A DNA stretch of 21,662 bases from Lachnospiraceae bacterium. GTDB taxonomy: Bacteria > Bacillota > Clostridia > Lachnospirales > Lachnospiraceae. Location: positions 1 through 21,662 of the forward strand of contig VSNJ01000058.1 in assembly GCA_009774235.1 (NCBI GenBank). The letters run 5' to 3'. A program made the translations under genes and the position numbers. This document shows, piece after piece, positions 8,730 to 17,730 of the stretch. Position 1 is the first letter of the stretch, and each line of letters begins with the position of its first letter. Under the pieces are notes generated by a model. The model was not told where the DNA came from and made no database searches. It was given only the letters and a program-made list of their open reading frames with translations.

Positions 8730-9530
8730 ATGGTAATTGAAAGCTCAGTAGTGTCACATACTGGAAAGATAAGACAGAATAATGAAGATAATTTCTTTTT
8801 AAATGGTATATACAGACAGGAAGAACTGGATAGTACTTTTGCAAAAACACAGAAAATAAGCAGCAGAAGGCTTGTATATGCTGTGTGTGATGGCATGGGC
8901 GGGGAAGAATATGGAGAGGTTGCATCTTTTTGTGCTGTAAGTTCTATGGAAATATTTAAAGAGAAAGAATGGTCTGCTGCCCTTTTTGAAGAATATCTGG
9001 AAAATGTAAAAGCAGACATGGTTAAAAGAAATAGTAAACTTTCTGCACAAAATATGGGCTCTACATTTGCTTTGTTGTATCTTGAAGATAACACAGCATA
9101 TATAGCTAATATGGGTGACAGCCGTGTATATTTATATAGGCATGGCAGGCTTGTACAGCTGACCAGGGACCATACACAGGCAAGGCTTTTGTTAGATAAT
9201 GGTCTTTTATCACCAGATGAAGCCAGAAAACATGTAAGCGGGCATATACTTACACGTTATTTAGGAGTTGATAATGAAATTACTGCAGATGATATATATA
9301 TGCCGGAAGCTTTAAAGCTGTGTAAGGGTGATATATTTTTAATATGTTCTGATGGCCTTACAGATATGCTTCCAGACAAAACAATAGCAGAATATATTCA
9401 TAAACCAGATTTAAATAATACTGCTGGCATAGCATGGGGATTATGTACAAAAGCACTTGATGCAGGAGGCAGGGATAATATTACATGTATTATTGCAAAA
9501 ATTATAAAGAAAAACAGCAGGTTTACATAA
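8730..9530 (+). CDS. PP2C-family Ser/Thr protein phosphatase
   Basis: The 266-residue protein carries the PP2C metal-binding and core motifs in order: 'RQNNEDNFF', 'CDGMGGEEYGE', 'NMGDSRVYLYR', 'LTRDHTQ', 'LICSDGLTDML' and 'GGRDNITCII'. The Asp residues of the two-metal centre are all present. No membrane segment or signal peptide is seen, so it is cytosolic. I chose the ATG at 8730 because AGGAGGAG (8718-8725) sits just upstream; an in-frame ATG at 8706 would overlap the kinase gene and lacks a site. It should reverse phosphorylation by the adjacent kinase, the standard arrangement of bacterial kinase/phosphatase pairs. A PrpC/Stp-type role is inferred from family and position. Confidence 0.93.
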   Translation: MVIESSVVSHTGKIRQNNEDNFFLNGIYRQEELDSTFAKTQKISSRRLVYAVCDGMGGEEYGEVASFCAVSSMEIFKEKEWSAALFEEYLENVKADMVKRNSKLSAQNMGSTFALLYLEDNTAYIANMGDSRVYLYRHGRLVQLTRDHTQARLLLDNGLLSPDEARKHVSGHILTRYLGVDNEITADDIYMPEALKLCKGDIFLICSDGLTDMLPDKTIAEYIHKPDLNNTAGIAWGLCTKALDAGGRDNITCIIAKIIKKNSRFT

Positions 9531-9563
9531 CAGAATTAAAAACAGCGGGAAAGGGGATAACAG

Positions 9564-12500
9564 ATGAAAAAAGAAATAAAAAAAATAACTGGTATAGTGC
9601 TTGTGCTGGCATTGTTATTAACCTGTATATATCACAGGGGACTTTATAATAAATGTATTGCAAGTGCAAACGGGCTTCCAGAAGCTATGTGCATATACCA
9701 GTTTAATAATTCGCCTGGAACAGCAGAAGTTGTTATAAGAAATGGTGATACAACAGAAGGTAGCAATAGCGGGACTATTCCAGCTGTGGATACAGAAACC
9801 AGTATAAAATATGCAGAAGGAATAAATGGAAAAGGAATTTATCTTGATGGTACATATGGTCTTAAGCTTTATCCTGGACTTGACAGCAATTCATATACAA
9901 TATCAATGTGGGTAAAACCAGAAGAAGAGCGTCTGTATTCTAATATATTGTACGCTGGCACAGGGCTTCTTACAGAAGAGGAGAAATATTTTAGTATTAC
10001 ATCTGATGATACAGCTTCACCAGTTGTATTATCATCATCTAATGATGGAGGATATTATATAGGAAATGGCAAAGCAATAGAAAGTGGCAAATGGAGCCAT
10101 ATATGCATGGCAGCAGATGGTACATCTGTAAATATATATATTAATGGTAAATTATATGTATCTGGAAATGTGCCAGCTGGGATATGTAATAAATATACAC
10201 AATATTATCTTGGGACAGACTGTTATAATATACCATTTAAGGGCTGTATAGATAATATTTCTTTTTATAATACCTGTATTTCAGAAAGCCAGGCAGAAAG
10301 CATTTATAATAGTGTAAATACTACACCTGTTTCTGGAAATGTAACAGGTATAAGCCTTAATAAAAGTTCATTATCTTTAAACGGGTATGGAAGCATGGAA
10401 GCACTTTATGCCAATATAACACCTGCAAGTGCACAGGACCAGGGTGTGGGATGGACGTCTTCTGACAAGTCAGTTGCTGTTGTGAATAATGGCATAGTTA
10501 CAGCTTTAAAAAATGGCACTGTAGTTATAACTGCAGTAACCAGGGATGGCGGATATAAAGCAGAATGTAAAGTTACAATAGAAGACATACCAGAACTTGA
10601 AAATATAATTTTAGATAAAACAAATATAACACTTGAAGGTGATGGCAGCAGTGCAGTGCTTATTGCCAGCCCTGTACCTGAAGCAGCACATATCCCAGGG
10701 ATTATATGGTCTTCATCAGACAGTAATGTTGCAGAAGTAAAACAGGATGGATGTGTTTATGCAATAGCTAATGGAAGCGCAGATATTAAAGCCCAGACAG
10801 AAGATGGGTCTTTTACAGCGGTATGCCATATAACTGTACAAGGCGTTTCAAAAGAGGTAGCAGTTTCCTCTATAGAATTTACAGAAAGTTCAGTTCAATT
10901 AGACAATAAAAATAAAAAACACCAGCTGGCTGCTATTGTAATACCAGCCAGTGCTGCCAATAAAGAATGTGTGTATTATTCAGAAGATAACAGCATAGCA
11001 GTAGTTGATGATTCAGGAATGGTTAAAGCAGTAGGAAATGGTACTACTAATATATGTGTTATAAGTAATGATGGGCGTTTTACAGCAAGTTGTAAAGTAT
11101 CTGTTTCGGGGTTTAAAGATACTGCTATAAAAAAGCTGGAACTTGATAAAGGAAATATAAAAGTTGAAAGAGGAAGTACAGGATACCTTTATGTGCGTAA
11201 GAAGCCTGTTACATCAGATGAAATCCTTGACTGGAGCAGTAATAATCCTGATGCTGTAGACGTTGTTGCTGATGAATATGGAATGTCTGCAGAAGTAATT
11301 GTATATGAAGAAGCAGTTATGGGAAGCACAGCAATAATTACTGTTTCCTCAGAAACAGGGGTTAGTGCAGAATGTTTTGTAGAAGTTACGGAATATGGTG
11401 TAAAGAAAATAGACATGGATCATAAGAAACTGTATATGCTACCTGGGGAAAGTTATGAGATGGAGGCAGATATAGTCCCAAGAGAAGCAGAGGGTTCTGA
11501 AATAATATGGCATTCAAACAACATACAGGTTGCGCAGGTGGATGAAAATGGCGTTGTAAAAGTACAGAAAAATGCTAAAGCTGGTTCTACAGCAATTATT
11601 ACATCAAGCAATATTACCAGGACTAAAGAGTCGGAATGTAAAGTAATAGTCCAGTCTAAAGAGGTAAAGATTAAGAAATTAACTACAACAAAAAGAAATA
11701 TATCACTTTATCCAGGGCAGAAAGCAGATATGTCTGTAAAATATATGCCAGCGGATGCTACAGATGTCCAACTGTTATATACAAGTAATAACCCTGGTAT
11801 TGTCAAAGTAAGTAAAAATGGGAAGATATCTGTACCATCTGGTTATAAGGGCACAGCAGAAGTAAAGGTAACTGCAAAGTCTAAAAACGGAAAGACGGTT
11901 TCTTCTGTTATAAAGGTAAAACAAAAGAAAATTAAAATTAAAAAACTTTCTATGTCAAGACCAGTCCTTGATTTATATGAGGGAAACAATACAACACTTT
12001 ATGCTGGCCATAAACCTGCTAATGCTACACAGTCTAATATAAAATGGACAAGCAGTAATATAAATATAGCAAAGATAACAAGCAATGGCAGCCGTGCAAC
12101 TGTAAGGGCAGGAAGTGTTTCTTCTAAAAAGACAGTTACAATAAAGGCAAAAGATATAAACGGGGCTACAGCTACATGCAGGATATCAGTACATCCTAAA
12201 CTATCAGGCAGTACAGGAAATAATAACAGCCAGGAAAGCAGTAACACTTCACCAGGTAGCAGCCAGCCAGGAGCAGGAGATGGAAACAAGCCATCTGGCA
12301 GTAATAAACCTGCTTTACCTAAAATAAGAAAACTGGCATTTGGAAGTAATTATGTACTGGTAAGCCGAGGCAGTGGCAGGAATTTAAAAACAATGCTAAC
12401 AATATCCCCAGCAAATGCAAACGATGACCTGGTATGGAAGTGCAGCAGTAAATATGCTTCTATTAACCAGGCAGGTTATATTACCGTTTCAGGTAAAGCA

Positions 12501-12587
12501 CAGAAGAATACAAATATATCTGTACTGGTATATAGTAAAAGCAACAGCCTGGCAAAGGCTTCAATAATAATAAGTGTTAAAGTATAA
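9564..12587 (+). CDS. Secreted LamG-like plus multi-BIG2 Ig-like surface protein
   Basis: The 1,007-residue protein begins with a basic N-terminus and a hydrophobic signal segment (about 8-22). Residues ~82-250 look like a concanavalin/LamG-like jelly-roll ('GKGIYLDG', 'YTISMWVKP', 'WSHICMAADG', 'VNIYINGKL', 'FKGCIDNISFYN'). Next come about seven BIG2-type Ig-like modules of ~85 residues, each with a 'WTSSD..VAVV..G.V.A...G' core. A Ser/Gly/Pro/Asn-rich linker (about 877-915) leads to a final Ig-like module. No LPXTG sorting signal, SLH or cell-wall-binding domain is visible, so the attachment mode is unclear. AAGGGG lies seven bases before the ATG. It sits 33 bp after the phosphatase gene, in the same probable operon. 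A role as adhesin or matrix-binding component is inferred from the domains. Confidence 0.85.
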   Translation: MKKEIKKITGIVLVLALLLTCIYHRGLYNKCIASANGLPEAMCIYQFNNSPGTAEVVIRNGDTTEGSNSGTIPAVDTETSIKYAEGINGKGIYLDGTYGLKLYPGLDSNSYTISMWVKPEEERLYSNILYAGTGLLTEEEKYFSITSDDTASPVVLSSSNDGGYYIGNGKAIESGKWSHICMAADGTSVNIYINGKLYVSGNVPAGICNKYTQYYLGTDCYNIPFKGCIDNISFYNTCISESQAESIYNSVNTTPVSGNVTGISLNKSSLSLNGYGSMEALYANITPASAQDQGVGWTSSDKSVAVVNNGIVTALKNGTVVITAVTRDGGYKAECKVTIEDIPELENIILDKTNITLEGDGSSAVLIASPVPEAAHIPGIIWSSSDSNVAEVKQDGCVYAIANGSADIKAQTEDGSFTAVCHITVQGVSKEVAVSSIEFTESSVQLDNKNKKHQLAAIVIPASAANKECVYYSEDNSIAVVDDSGMVKAVGNGTTNICVISNDGRFTASCKVSVSGFKDTAIKKLELDKGNIKVERGSTGYLYVRKKPVTSDEILDWSSNNPDAVDVVADEYGMSAEVIVYEEAVMGSTAIITVSSETGVSAECFVEVTEYGVKKIDMDHKKLYMLPGESYEMEADIVPREAEGSEIIWHSNNIQVAQVDENGVVKVQKNAKAGSTAIITSSNITRTKESECKVIVQSKEVKIKKLTTTKRNISLYPGQKADMSVKYMPADATDVQLLYTSNNPGIVKVSKNGKISVPSGYKGTAEVKVTAKSKNGKTVSSVIKVKQKKIKIKKLSMSRPVLDLYEGNNTTLYAGHKPANATQSNIKWTSSNINIAKITSNGSRATVRAGSVSSKKTVTIKAKDINGATATCRISVHPKLSGSTGNNNSQESSNTSPGSSQPGAGDGNKPSGSNKPALPKIRKLAFGSNYVLVSRGSGRNLKTMLTISPANANDDLVWKCSSKYASINQAGYITVSGKAQKNTNISVLVYSKSNSLAKASIIISVKV

Positions 12588-12637
12588 AATTTATGAAAGG
12601 AAAGCTACAGTATTTTACTTGTGGCAAGGGATGGCAT

Positions 12638-13549
12638 ATGGGAAATAGAATACATAGACGCAACCATTATTTAGCAGTTTTATTATTTATAATACCAGCG
12701 GTATTTATAAATGTCTCTGGCAAGAATATTAACCAGTATGTAAAGGCAGCATCAGATTATTTTTCAATGGTAGAAACAAGTATTACAATAATGGTTGGTG
12801 AAACTGATTTTATAGAAACAGATATGGCGGCAGATATACCTTATTCAGAAGCAGATTTAACATGGAAATCAGATAACAGCAGTATAGCCAGTGTAGATAA
12901 CACTGGTGTTATTACAGGGATAGCAGAAGGAAGTACAACTGTTACAGCTTCAATGCCAGATGGCAGCAGTGAAATTTGTACTATTATAGTTTCTGGATAT
13001 ATAAATGATGAAGATGACCCGGACAAAAATATTGATGAAACTGAGGAAGGAGACCAGGATAATTATAGTGAAAATCCGCCATTTAGTAAATTAGTTATAG
13101 AAAAAAAGATGACAATATATATTGGCGGAAGCGGAGAATGGGCAGAAATTAATTATGAGCCACAGGATGCAGATGAAGAAACAATTACCTGGAAAAGCAG
13201 TAATCCAAAAGTTGCTACAGTAGAGGATGGTCTTGTAAAAGGTATTAAATCAGGGACAGTGAAAATTATTGCAATGACTCCTAATAATATCAGTGCAACA
13301 TGTACAGTAACAGTTAAAAAGCCACAAATCAAACTTGAAAAGAATAAGGCAAAACTTAAAATTGGCAAGCGTGTACAGATTAAAGCAACATGCAGCCCTG
13401 ATGCCAGACCATTGTTTAAATCACAAAATAAATCAATAGCATCAGTAACAGCAAACGGGCTTGTGAAAGCAAAGAAAAAGGGCAAAACAGTTATTGTTGT
13501 GAAAGCAAACGGGGTATCAAAGAAATTTAATGTTACTGTAGTAAGATAA
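12638..13549 (+). CDS. Secreted protein with three BIG2 Ig-like modules
   Basis: This protein has a signal segment ('YLAVLLFIIPAVFINVSG') followed by three BIG2-type Ig-like modules with cores 'TWKSDNSSIASVDNTGVITG', 'TWKSSNPKVATVEDGLVKG' and 'FKSQNKSIASVTANGLVKA'. An acidic linker (Asp/Glu-rich) separates the first and second. I chose the ATG at 12638 because AAGGGA at 12626-12631 lies six bases upstream. The in-frame ATG at 12593, six bases after the previous stop, would add 15 residues but has no ribosome binding site. It is the last gene of the kinase/phosphatase operon, and its modules resemble those of the larger neighbour. It may be a partner or paralogous surface component; its function is otherwise unknown. 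Confidence 0.82.
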   Translation: MGNRIHRRNHYLAVLLFIIPAVFINVSGKNINQYVKAASDYFSMVETSITIMVGETDFIETDMAADIPYSEADLTWKSDNSSIASVDNTGVITGIAEGSTTVTASMPDGSSEICTIIVSGYINDEDDPDKNIDETEEGDQDNYSENPPFSKLVIEKKMTIYIGGSGEWAEINYEPQDADEETITWKSSNPKVATVEDGLVKGIKSGTVKIIAMTPNNISATCTVTVKKPQIKLEKNKAKLKIGKRVQIKATCSPDARPLFKSQNKSIASVTANGLVKAKKKGKTVIVVKANGVSKKFNVTVVR

Positions 13550-13858
13550 AACATGGCAGCAGGCTGGCAGAACCATTTCTTGACAAATCAAACCTAGAAG
13601 ATATTTTTAACAGTAATGATTTTATGGGAAGTATTAAATTCCTGGTATGACTATAACTGATAAAACATATTTTATAAGAAACAGGTCTTAAAAATGGCCT
13701 GTTTTTTGTTTATACTGCTGGCAGTATTAATTAATATATGTTAAAGTATAATTATTATAAAATATTATAACAGGCATGTGGATTATATTTAAAAATAGTA
13801 AAAATATTGTCTAGTATGTTATTTATTTAAGCCGCCATAGGTGGCATGGAGGATTAAT
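13550..13858 (+). other. Intergenic region with terminator and a possible gene remnant
   Basis: No complete gene is visible. In one forward frame, 13546-13650 is open and reads protein-like ('RLAEPFLDKSNLEDIF' then a TGA), but it has no start codon or ribosome binding site, so it may be the tail of a decayed gene. A terminator lies at 13680-13708. Downstream, TATAAT at 13747-13752 could be a -10 element for recD2, but no good -35 is seen at the right distance. Confidence 0.45.
13680..13708 (+). terminator. Intrinsic terminator of the kinase/BIG2 operon
   Basis: AACAGGTC (13680-13687) pairs with GGCCTGTT (13696-13703), with one G-U pair and an 8-nt loop. The right arm runs into a six-T tract. 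It lies 130 bp after the last BIG2 gene and before recD2, so it separates two transcription units. Confidence 0.8.
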
Positions 13859-15988
13859 ATGGTAAAAATCCGTTGTGTAGTAGAACGTATTACATACCAG
13901 AACCCAGAAAACGGGTATACTGTGCTTAAAGCACGTATTAAAGGTTACAGGGAACTTGTACCTGTAGTAGGTAATTTATTAGATGTAAATATTGGTTCTG
14001 TACTGGTAGCAGAAGGCAGCTGGAAGATAGATGCCAGGTATGGCAGGCAGTTTATAGCAGAGAAATGGGAAGAAACACTTCCTGCTACAGTTTATGGTAT
14101 TGAAAAATATCTTGGCAGTGGTCTTGTCAAAGGCATTGGACCCAAATATGCAAAAAAAATTGTACAGGAGTTTGGAACAGACACTATTTCGGTTATAGAA
14201 GAAAATATACAGCTATTATTAAAAGTTGAAGGCATTGGCAGGAAACGTGTAGAAATGATATATGAAAGCTGGGAAAAGCAGAAAGAAATTAAGAATATTA
14301 TGCTTTTCCTGCAGGAAAGTGGTGTAAATACATCCTTTGCTGCTAAAATTTATGCCCAGTATGGAGATAAAAGCATCAGAAAAGTAAGGGAAAACCCATT
14401 CTGTCTTGCAGATGATATATGGGGGATAGGTTTTAAAACTGCTGATATAATTGCACAAAACCTTGGAATAGACAAGCAGTCATACATAAGGCTTAGAAGT
14501 GGTATTATGTATACACTGGGTGAGCTTGCTGGTGCCGGCCATGTCTATGCAGAGCATGGACAGCTGCTTGTAAAGGCGTCAGCGTTGCTTAACGCTGAAG
14601 AAGAGTATATTGTAATGACAGTTGACCAGATGGTAAAGGACAATGATTTAATTACTGAAGAAAATGCAATATACCTTCCTCCGTTTTATTATTCTGAAAC
14701 AGGTACAGCAAACAAGTTGATTAAACTGGCAAACCGCCCAGGGAAAAATCTGGAAGGCAGTACAGATATTACAAAAATAGAAGAACGGTTAAATATCAAA
14801 TATGATAAATTACAGGCAGATGCAATAAAGCAGGCTGCAATGTCAAAAGTCCTTGTACTGACAGGAGGACCAGGCACAGGTAAGACTACTGTTACAAAAG
14901 GAATTATAGCTATGTACCAGGAACATGGTTTAAAAATACTTCTTGCTGCGCCTACAGGCAGGGCAGCAAAGCGCATGACAGAGGCAACAGGTATTGAGGC
15001 TAAGACTATACACCGCCTTTTAGAATGCAAACCTCCAGAGGGATACCAGAAAAATAATGAAAACCCGCTTGAAGGGGATGTGCTTATTGTTGATGAATGT
15101 TCAATGATTGATATTGTACTTATGAATTCACTGTTAAAAGCACTTCCAGAAGATATGCGTCTTGTGCTTGCTGGTGACATTAACCAGCTTCCATCTGTAG
15201 GTGCAGGGAATGTACTCCGTGATATAATTGACAGTGGAAAATTTCCTGTAATAGAACTTAAAAAGATATTCCGCCAGGCACAGAGCAGCCGTATAATAAT
15301 GAATTCGCACAGGATTAATGCAGGGGAAATGCCAGACATATCAAATGGGAAAAATTCTGATTTCTTCTTTATACAAAAAGAAACACCTGGGCAGGCAGCA
15401 GAAGAGATTGTAAATCTTGTAAAGTATAATTTACCAAATTACTATAAAATACCACCATCACAGATACAAGTATTGTCGCCGTTACAGCGTGGGGCAGCAG
15501 GGGCGGCAAATCTTAATATTATATTACAAGAAGCACTAAATCCAGGCGGGCCAGGAATCAGGCATGGAGGTTATATATTCCGTACAAATGATAAAGTTAT
15601 GCAGATAAAAAATAACTATGACAAAGAGGTTTTTAACGGGGATACAGGAATAATAGAGAAAACAAGCCTGGAAGACCGTACGTTAATTATAAATTTTGAT
15701 GGGAGGCATATAGAGTATGATGCTTCAGAACTTGATGAACTGGTACTTGCATATGCCACAACAATACATAAATCACAAGGTTCAGAATATCCAGTTGTTG
15801 TTATGCCTGTGTTAATGGAACATTATATTATGCTTCAGAGAAACCTTGTTTATACAGGTATCACAAGGGCAAAGAAAATACTTGTTATTGTAGGGACAAG
15901 AAAGGCATTAGAATATTCTGTAAATAATATGCAAGTTACAAAGCGTAATACAATGCTTAAAGAAAGACTGGAAGGAACAGTTTTTTAA
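13859..15988 (+). CDS. recD2: ATP-dependent 5'-3' DNA helicase RecD2 (RecD-like)
   Basis: The 709-residue protein has the RecD2 layout without RecBC partners. There is an N-terminal OB-like region ('CVVERITYQNPENGYTVLKA'), then helix-hairpin-helix segments ('GLVKGIGPKYAKKIVQEFG', 'VEGIGRKRVE', 'WGIGFKTADIIA'). Superfamily 1 helicase motifs follow: Walker A 'GGPGTGKTT' (about 336-344), 'APTGRAAKRM', Walker B 'VLIVDECSM' (about 408-416), 'LAGDINQLPSVGAG', 'ELKKIFRQAQ' and near the C-terminus 'ATTIHKSQGSEYP' and 'LVYTGITRAKK'. It probably acts in DNA repair and recombination in the cytosol. The ATG at 13859 is preferred because GGAGGA ends five bases upstream; a GTG at 13841 is in frame but unsupported. 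Confidence 0.95.
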   Translation: MVKIRCVVERITYQNPENGYTVLKARIKGYRELVPVVGNLLDVNIGSVLVAEGSWKIDARYGRQFIAEKWEETLPATVYGIEKYLGSGLVKGIGPKYAKKIVQEFGTDTISVIEENIQLLLKVEGIGRKRVEMIYESWEKQKEIKNIMLFLQESGVNTSFAAKIYAQYGDKSIRKVRENPFCLADDIWGIGFKTADIIAQNLGIDKQSYIRLRSGIMYTLGELAGAGHVYAEHGQLLVKASALLNAEEEYIVMTVDQMVKDNDLITEENAIYLPPFYYSETGTANKLIKLANRPGKNLEGSTDITKIEERLNIKYDKLQADAIKQAAMSKVLVLTGGPGTGKTTVTKGIIAMYQEHGLKILLAAPTGRAAKRMTEATGIEAKTIHRLLECKPPEGYQKNNENPLEGDVLIVDECSMIDIVLMNSLLKALPEDMRLVLAGDINQLPSVGAGNVLRDIIDSGKFPVIELKKIFRQAQSSRIIMNSHRINAGEMPDISNGKNSDFFFIQKETPGQAAEEIVNLVKYNLPNYYKIPPSQIQVLSPLQRGAAGAANLNIILQEALNPGGPGIRHGGYIFRTNDKVMQIKNNYDKEVFNGDTGIIEKTSLEDRTLIINFDGRHIEYDASELDELVLAYATTIHKSQGSEYPVVVMPVLMEHYIMLQRNLVYTGITRAKKILVIVGTRKALEYSVNNMQVTKRNTMLKERLEGTVF

Positions 15989-16069
15989 ATATAACAGTGG
16001 GAAAGGTTTGATTATAGAATTAGAGGTATAGAAACAATTTATTACCAATGTGGTTAAAGGAAGATAATT

Positions 16070-16297
16070 ATGGGAGACAGGTATTTTGAAAATGCATTAT
16101 CAAACTTTGTATTTGATATAGCAGGTGGAAATGTAATACGCCATATGGCAGATAAGGGATATACCATAAAACGTATAAAAGAAAGACTGGAATATCCAGT
16201 TTCATTTGAAAAAATCCAAAAGACTGTGTGGGAACATTTATTAGACAGAAAAGTAATATTAATAGGTGGATTATGGAAATTACTTATTTTAGAATAA
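16070..16297 (+). CDS. Small conserved hypothetical protein, possibly truncated
   Basis: This 75-residue reading frame has a good ribosome binding site (AAAGGAAG, six bases before the ATG) and lies 81 bp after recD2 on the same strand. Its sequence ('FENALSNFVFDIAGGNVIRHMADKGYTIKRI' quoted in two parts: 'NALSNFVFDIAGG' and 'IRHMADKGYTIKRIKERL') resembles a small uncharacterised family that I recall next to recD genes in Lachnospiraceae. Those proteins, as I recall them, continue well beyond the 'TVWEHLLD' segment, while this one ends about 20 residues later with an unrelated-looking tail. That suggests a frameshift or stop near 16260. The following ~190 bases hold only fragmentary open frames, consistent with decay of the 3' part. 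No function is known. Confidence 0.55.
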   Translation: MGDRYFENALSNFVFDIAGGNVIRHMADKGYTIKRIKERLEYPVSFEKIQKTVWEHLLDRKVILIGGLWKLLILE

Positions 16298-16493
16298 GTC
16301 CAGATTTTTGCCAGAATACTATAAAATAATTATAAGGGTGTTTTACAGCTGTCTGGCTAAAATAAAAGACGGGGCTGGCACAATAAGAATAAAAAATACA
16401 GAATATAATATTTTTATAAAACAAAATTTTTTATATTTTGTATGGTATTTTATTAATGCAACAGCCTCGTTTTTGTCTTATTTATATGTAATT

Positions 16494-17462
16494 TTATTTC
16501 TGTATAGTTATAGTAGTTTTTATACTTTTTCCGTCTTTAATCTTTGCTGTAATAGTAGTTTTTCCAGCCTTTTTTGCGTTTAATGTGCCATCAGCACTAA
16601 CTGATGCAACAGACTTTTTAGAAGAACTCCATGTTATTTCTTTTAAAACTATGCCATTAGTAATATTTGTACCACCCATAATTCCAGAAAAAGTAACTTT
16701 TTTAACAACATTTAATTTCTTTTTACTTCCAGCTTTGATTTTAGCTGGAACTTGGATTTTTGTTTTTCCTATATGGTTTTTTTGTACTTCAATTATCTGG
16801 ATTTTCTCTCCAGAGAGGTCTGATTTTGATTCATCAAGCCCTTCTTCAGTGCTTAATTCTGCAGATATTCCATACCAGCCTCCGCTTGTCCTTATAAAAG
16901 AACCTGTACCAATATATTTATATTTAGGGTTAATAAGGCTTTCATAGTGTCATGTAACAGTATTTGTGTTCTGTTTTACCCAGTCTTCTTTTTCCCCATA
17001 CCACTGTTCAATCCCTTGTAACATGCCTGAATGGTTCCATGCAAGGTTTTCTGCCCATGACCGTGTATTATTATATGATATGCTAAAGCATCTTTCACCA
17101 TTTGGACGTTCATGTGATTCATATATTGTAGATTCTGCTGCACGCAGTTGTGCAATAAGTTCAAGTCCTGACGACCATTTTATTTCAACATAATCATCTT
17201 CTGACAATTTCATACCAGTAGAAGGGTTTATATATCCATTCTGGCAGGCTTCTTTACGTATTTCATTGACCCTGTTTAAAATATCATCTTTTGCAACATT
17301 TTCAAATTTACCAGAAACCCCTAAAAGTTCATTACCGTTTGCTGCCGTTTCTACATCTGTTTCTCTTATAGAAACTGCTTGTGCCTTTTTATTAAATTGT
17401 AATAAAATCATACTGCAAATTAACATATAAGTTAAGGCTTTTTTTCTGTTTTTAATTAACAT
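16494..17462 (-). pseudogene. CAP-domain / Ig-like secreted protein interrupted by an in-frame TGA
   Basis: On the minus strand a single frame runs 323 codons from the ATG at 17462 to the TAA at 16494, broken only by TGA at 16952-16950 (codon 171). The first part has a signal peptide (about 1-29) and the front of a CAP/SCP domain with 'HERPNGERCFS' (H117) and 'SWAENLAWNHS' (E138). Right after the TGA come 'HYESLINPKYKYIGTGSF', the back half of the same CAP domain, and then a BIG2-like Ig module ('EITWSSSKKSVASVSADGTL'). In CAP proteins this position is commonly Gly ('GHY'), so GGA to TGA by one base change explains it. AAGGAGA precedes the start. It is either a fresh pseudogene, a readthrough gene or a sequencing error. 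Confidence 0.8.
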
Positions 17463-17563
17463 TATCAGTATCTCCTTTTTAAATTTGTATAATATTCCTT
17501 AATAGTAGCATGGTAGTGGTAAATTGTAAAGAGACGGATAAGATATTTTGAGTATCTATGTTA

Positions 17564-17593
17564 TTGGAAATACATATAAATTGGTGTTATAAT
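17564..17593 (+). promoter_or_regulatory. Sigma-A-type promoter of the 17731 gene
   Basis: TTGGAA (17564-17569) and TATAAT (17588-17593) are separated by 18 bases. Transcription should start near 17600, leaving a leader of about 130 bases before the preferred ATG at 17731. Confidence 0.65.
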
Positions 17594-17634
17594 ATAGAAG
17601 GTTTTTATAAAGGTAAAGTTTTTAAGACAATGCA

Positions 17635-17711
17635 TGTCTGGAGATAGCCAAAGCTATTATATTTATGGATTTTTAAACACTTCCCTCGTAAATGTATCCA
17701 GACAATTTTTT
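17635..17711 (+). promoter_or_regulatory. Structured leader with terminator-like stem
   Basis: TGTCTGGA (17635-17642) pairs with TCCAGACA (17697-17704), and the right arm is followed by a run of seven T's. Within the 54-nt enclosed region a small hairpin forms (GATAGC / GCTATT around CAAA, 17643-17658). The closing stem plus U-tract lies just before the ribosome binding site of the downstream gene, as in attenuators or riboswitch expression platforms. I do not recognise a known riboswitch class. Confidence 0.45.
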
Positions 17712-17730
17712 TGAAAGGATTTGGGATAAA

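Noticed and set aside
16585..16947. Plus-strand open frame of 120 codons
   Set aside because: It is antisense to the Ig-like tail of the broken CAP gene, whose minus-strand translation is clearly meaningful.
16950..16952. TGA as a selenocysteine codon in the CAP gene
   Set aside because: The expected residue is Gly, not a redox Cys, and no convincing selenocysteine insertion hairpin was seen after the codon.
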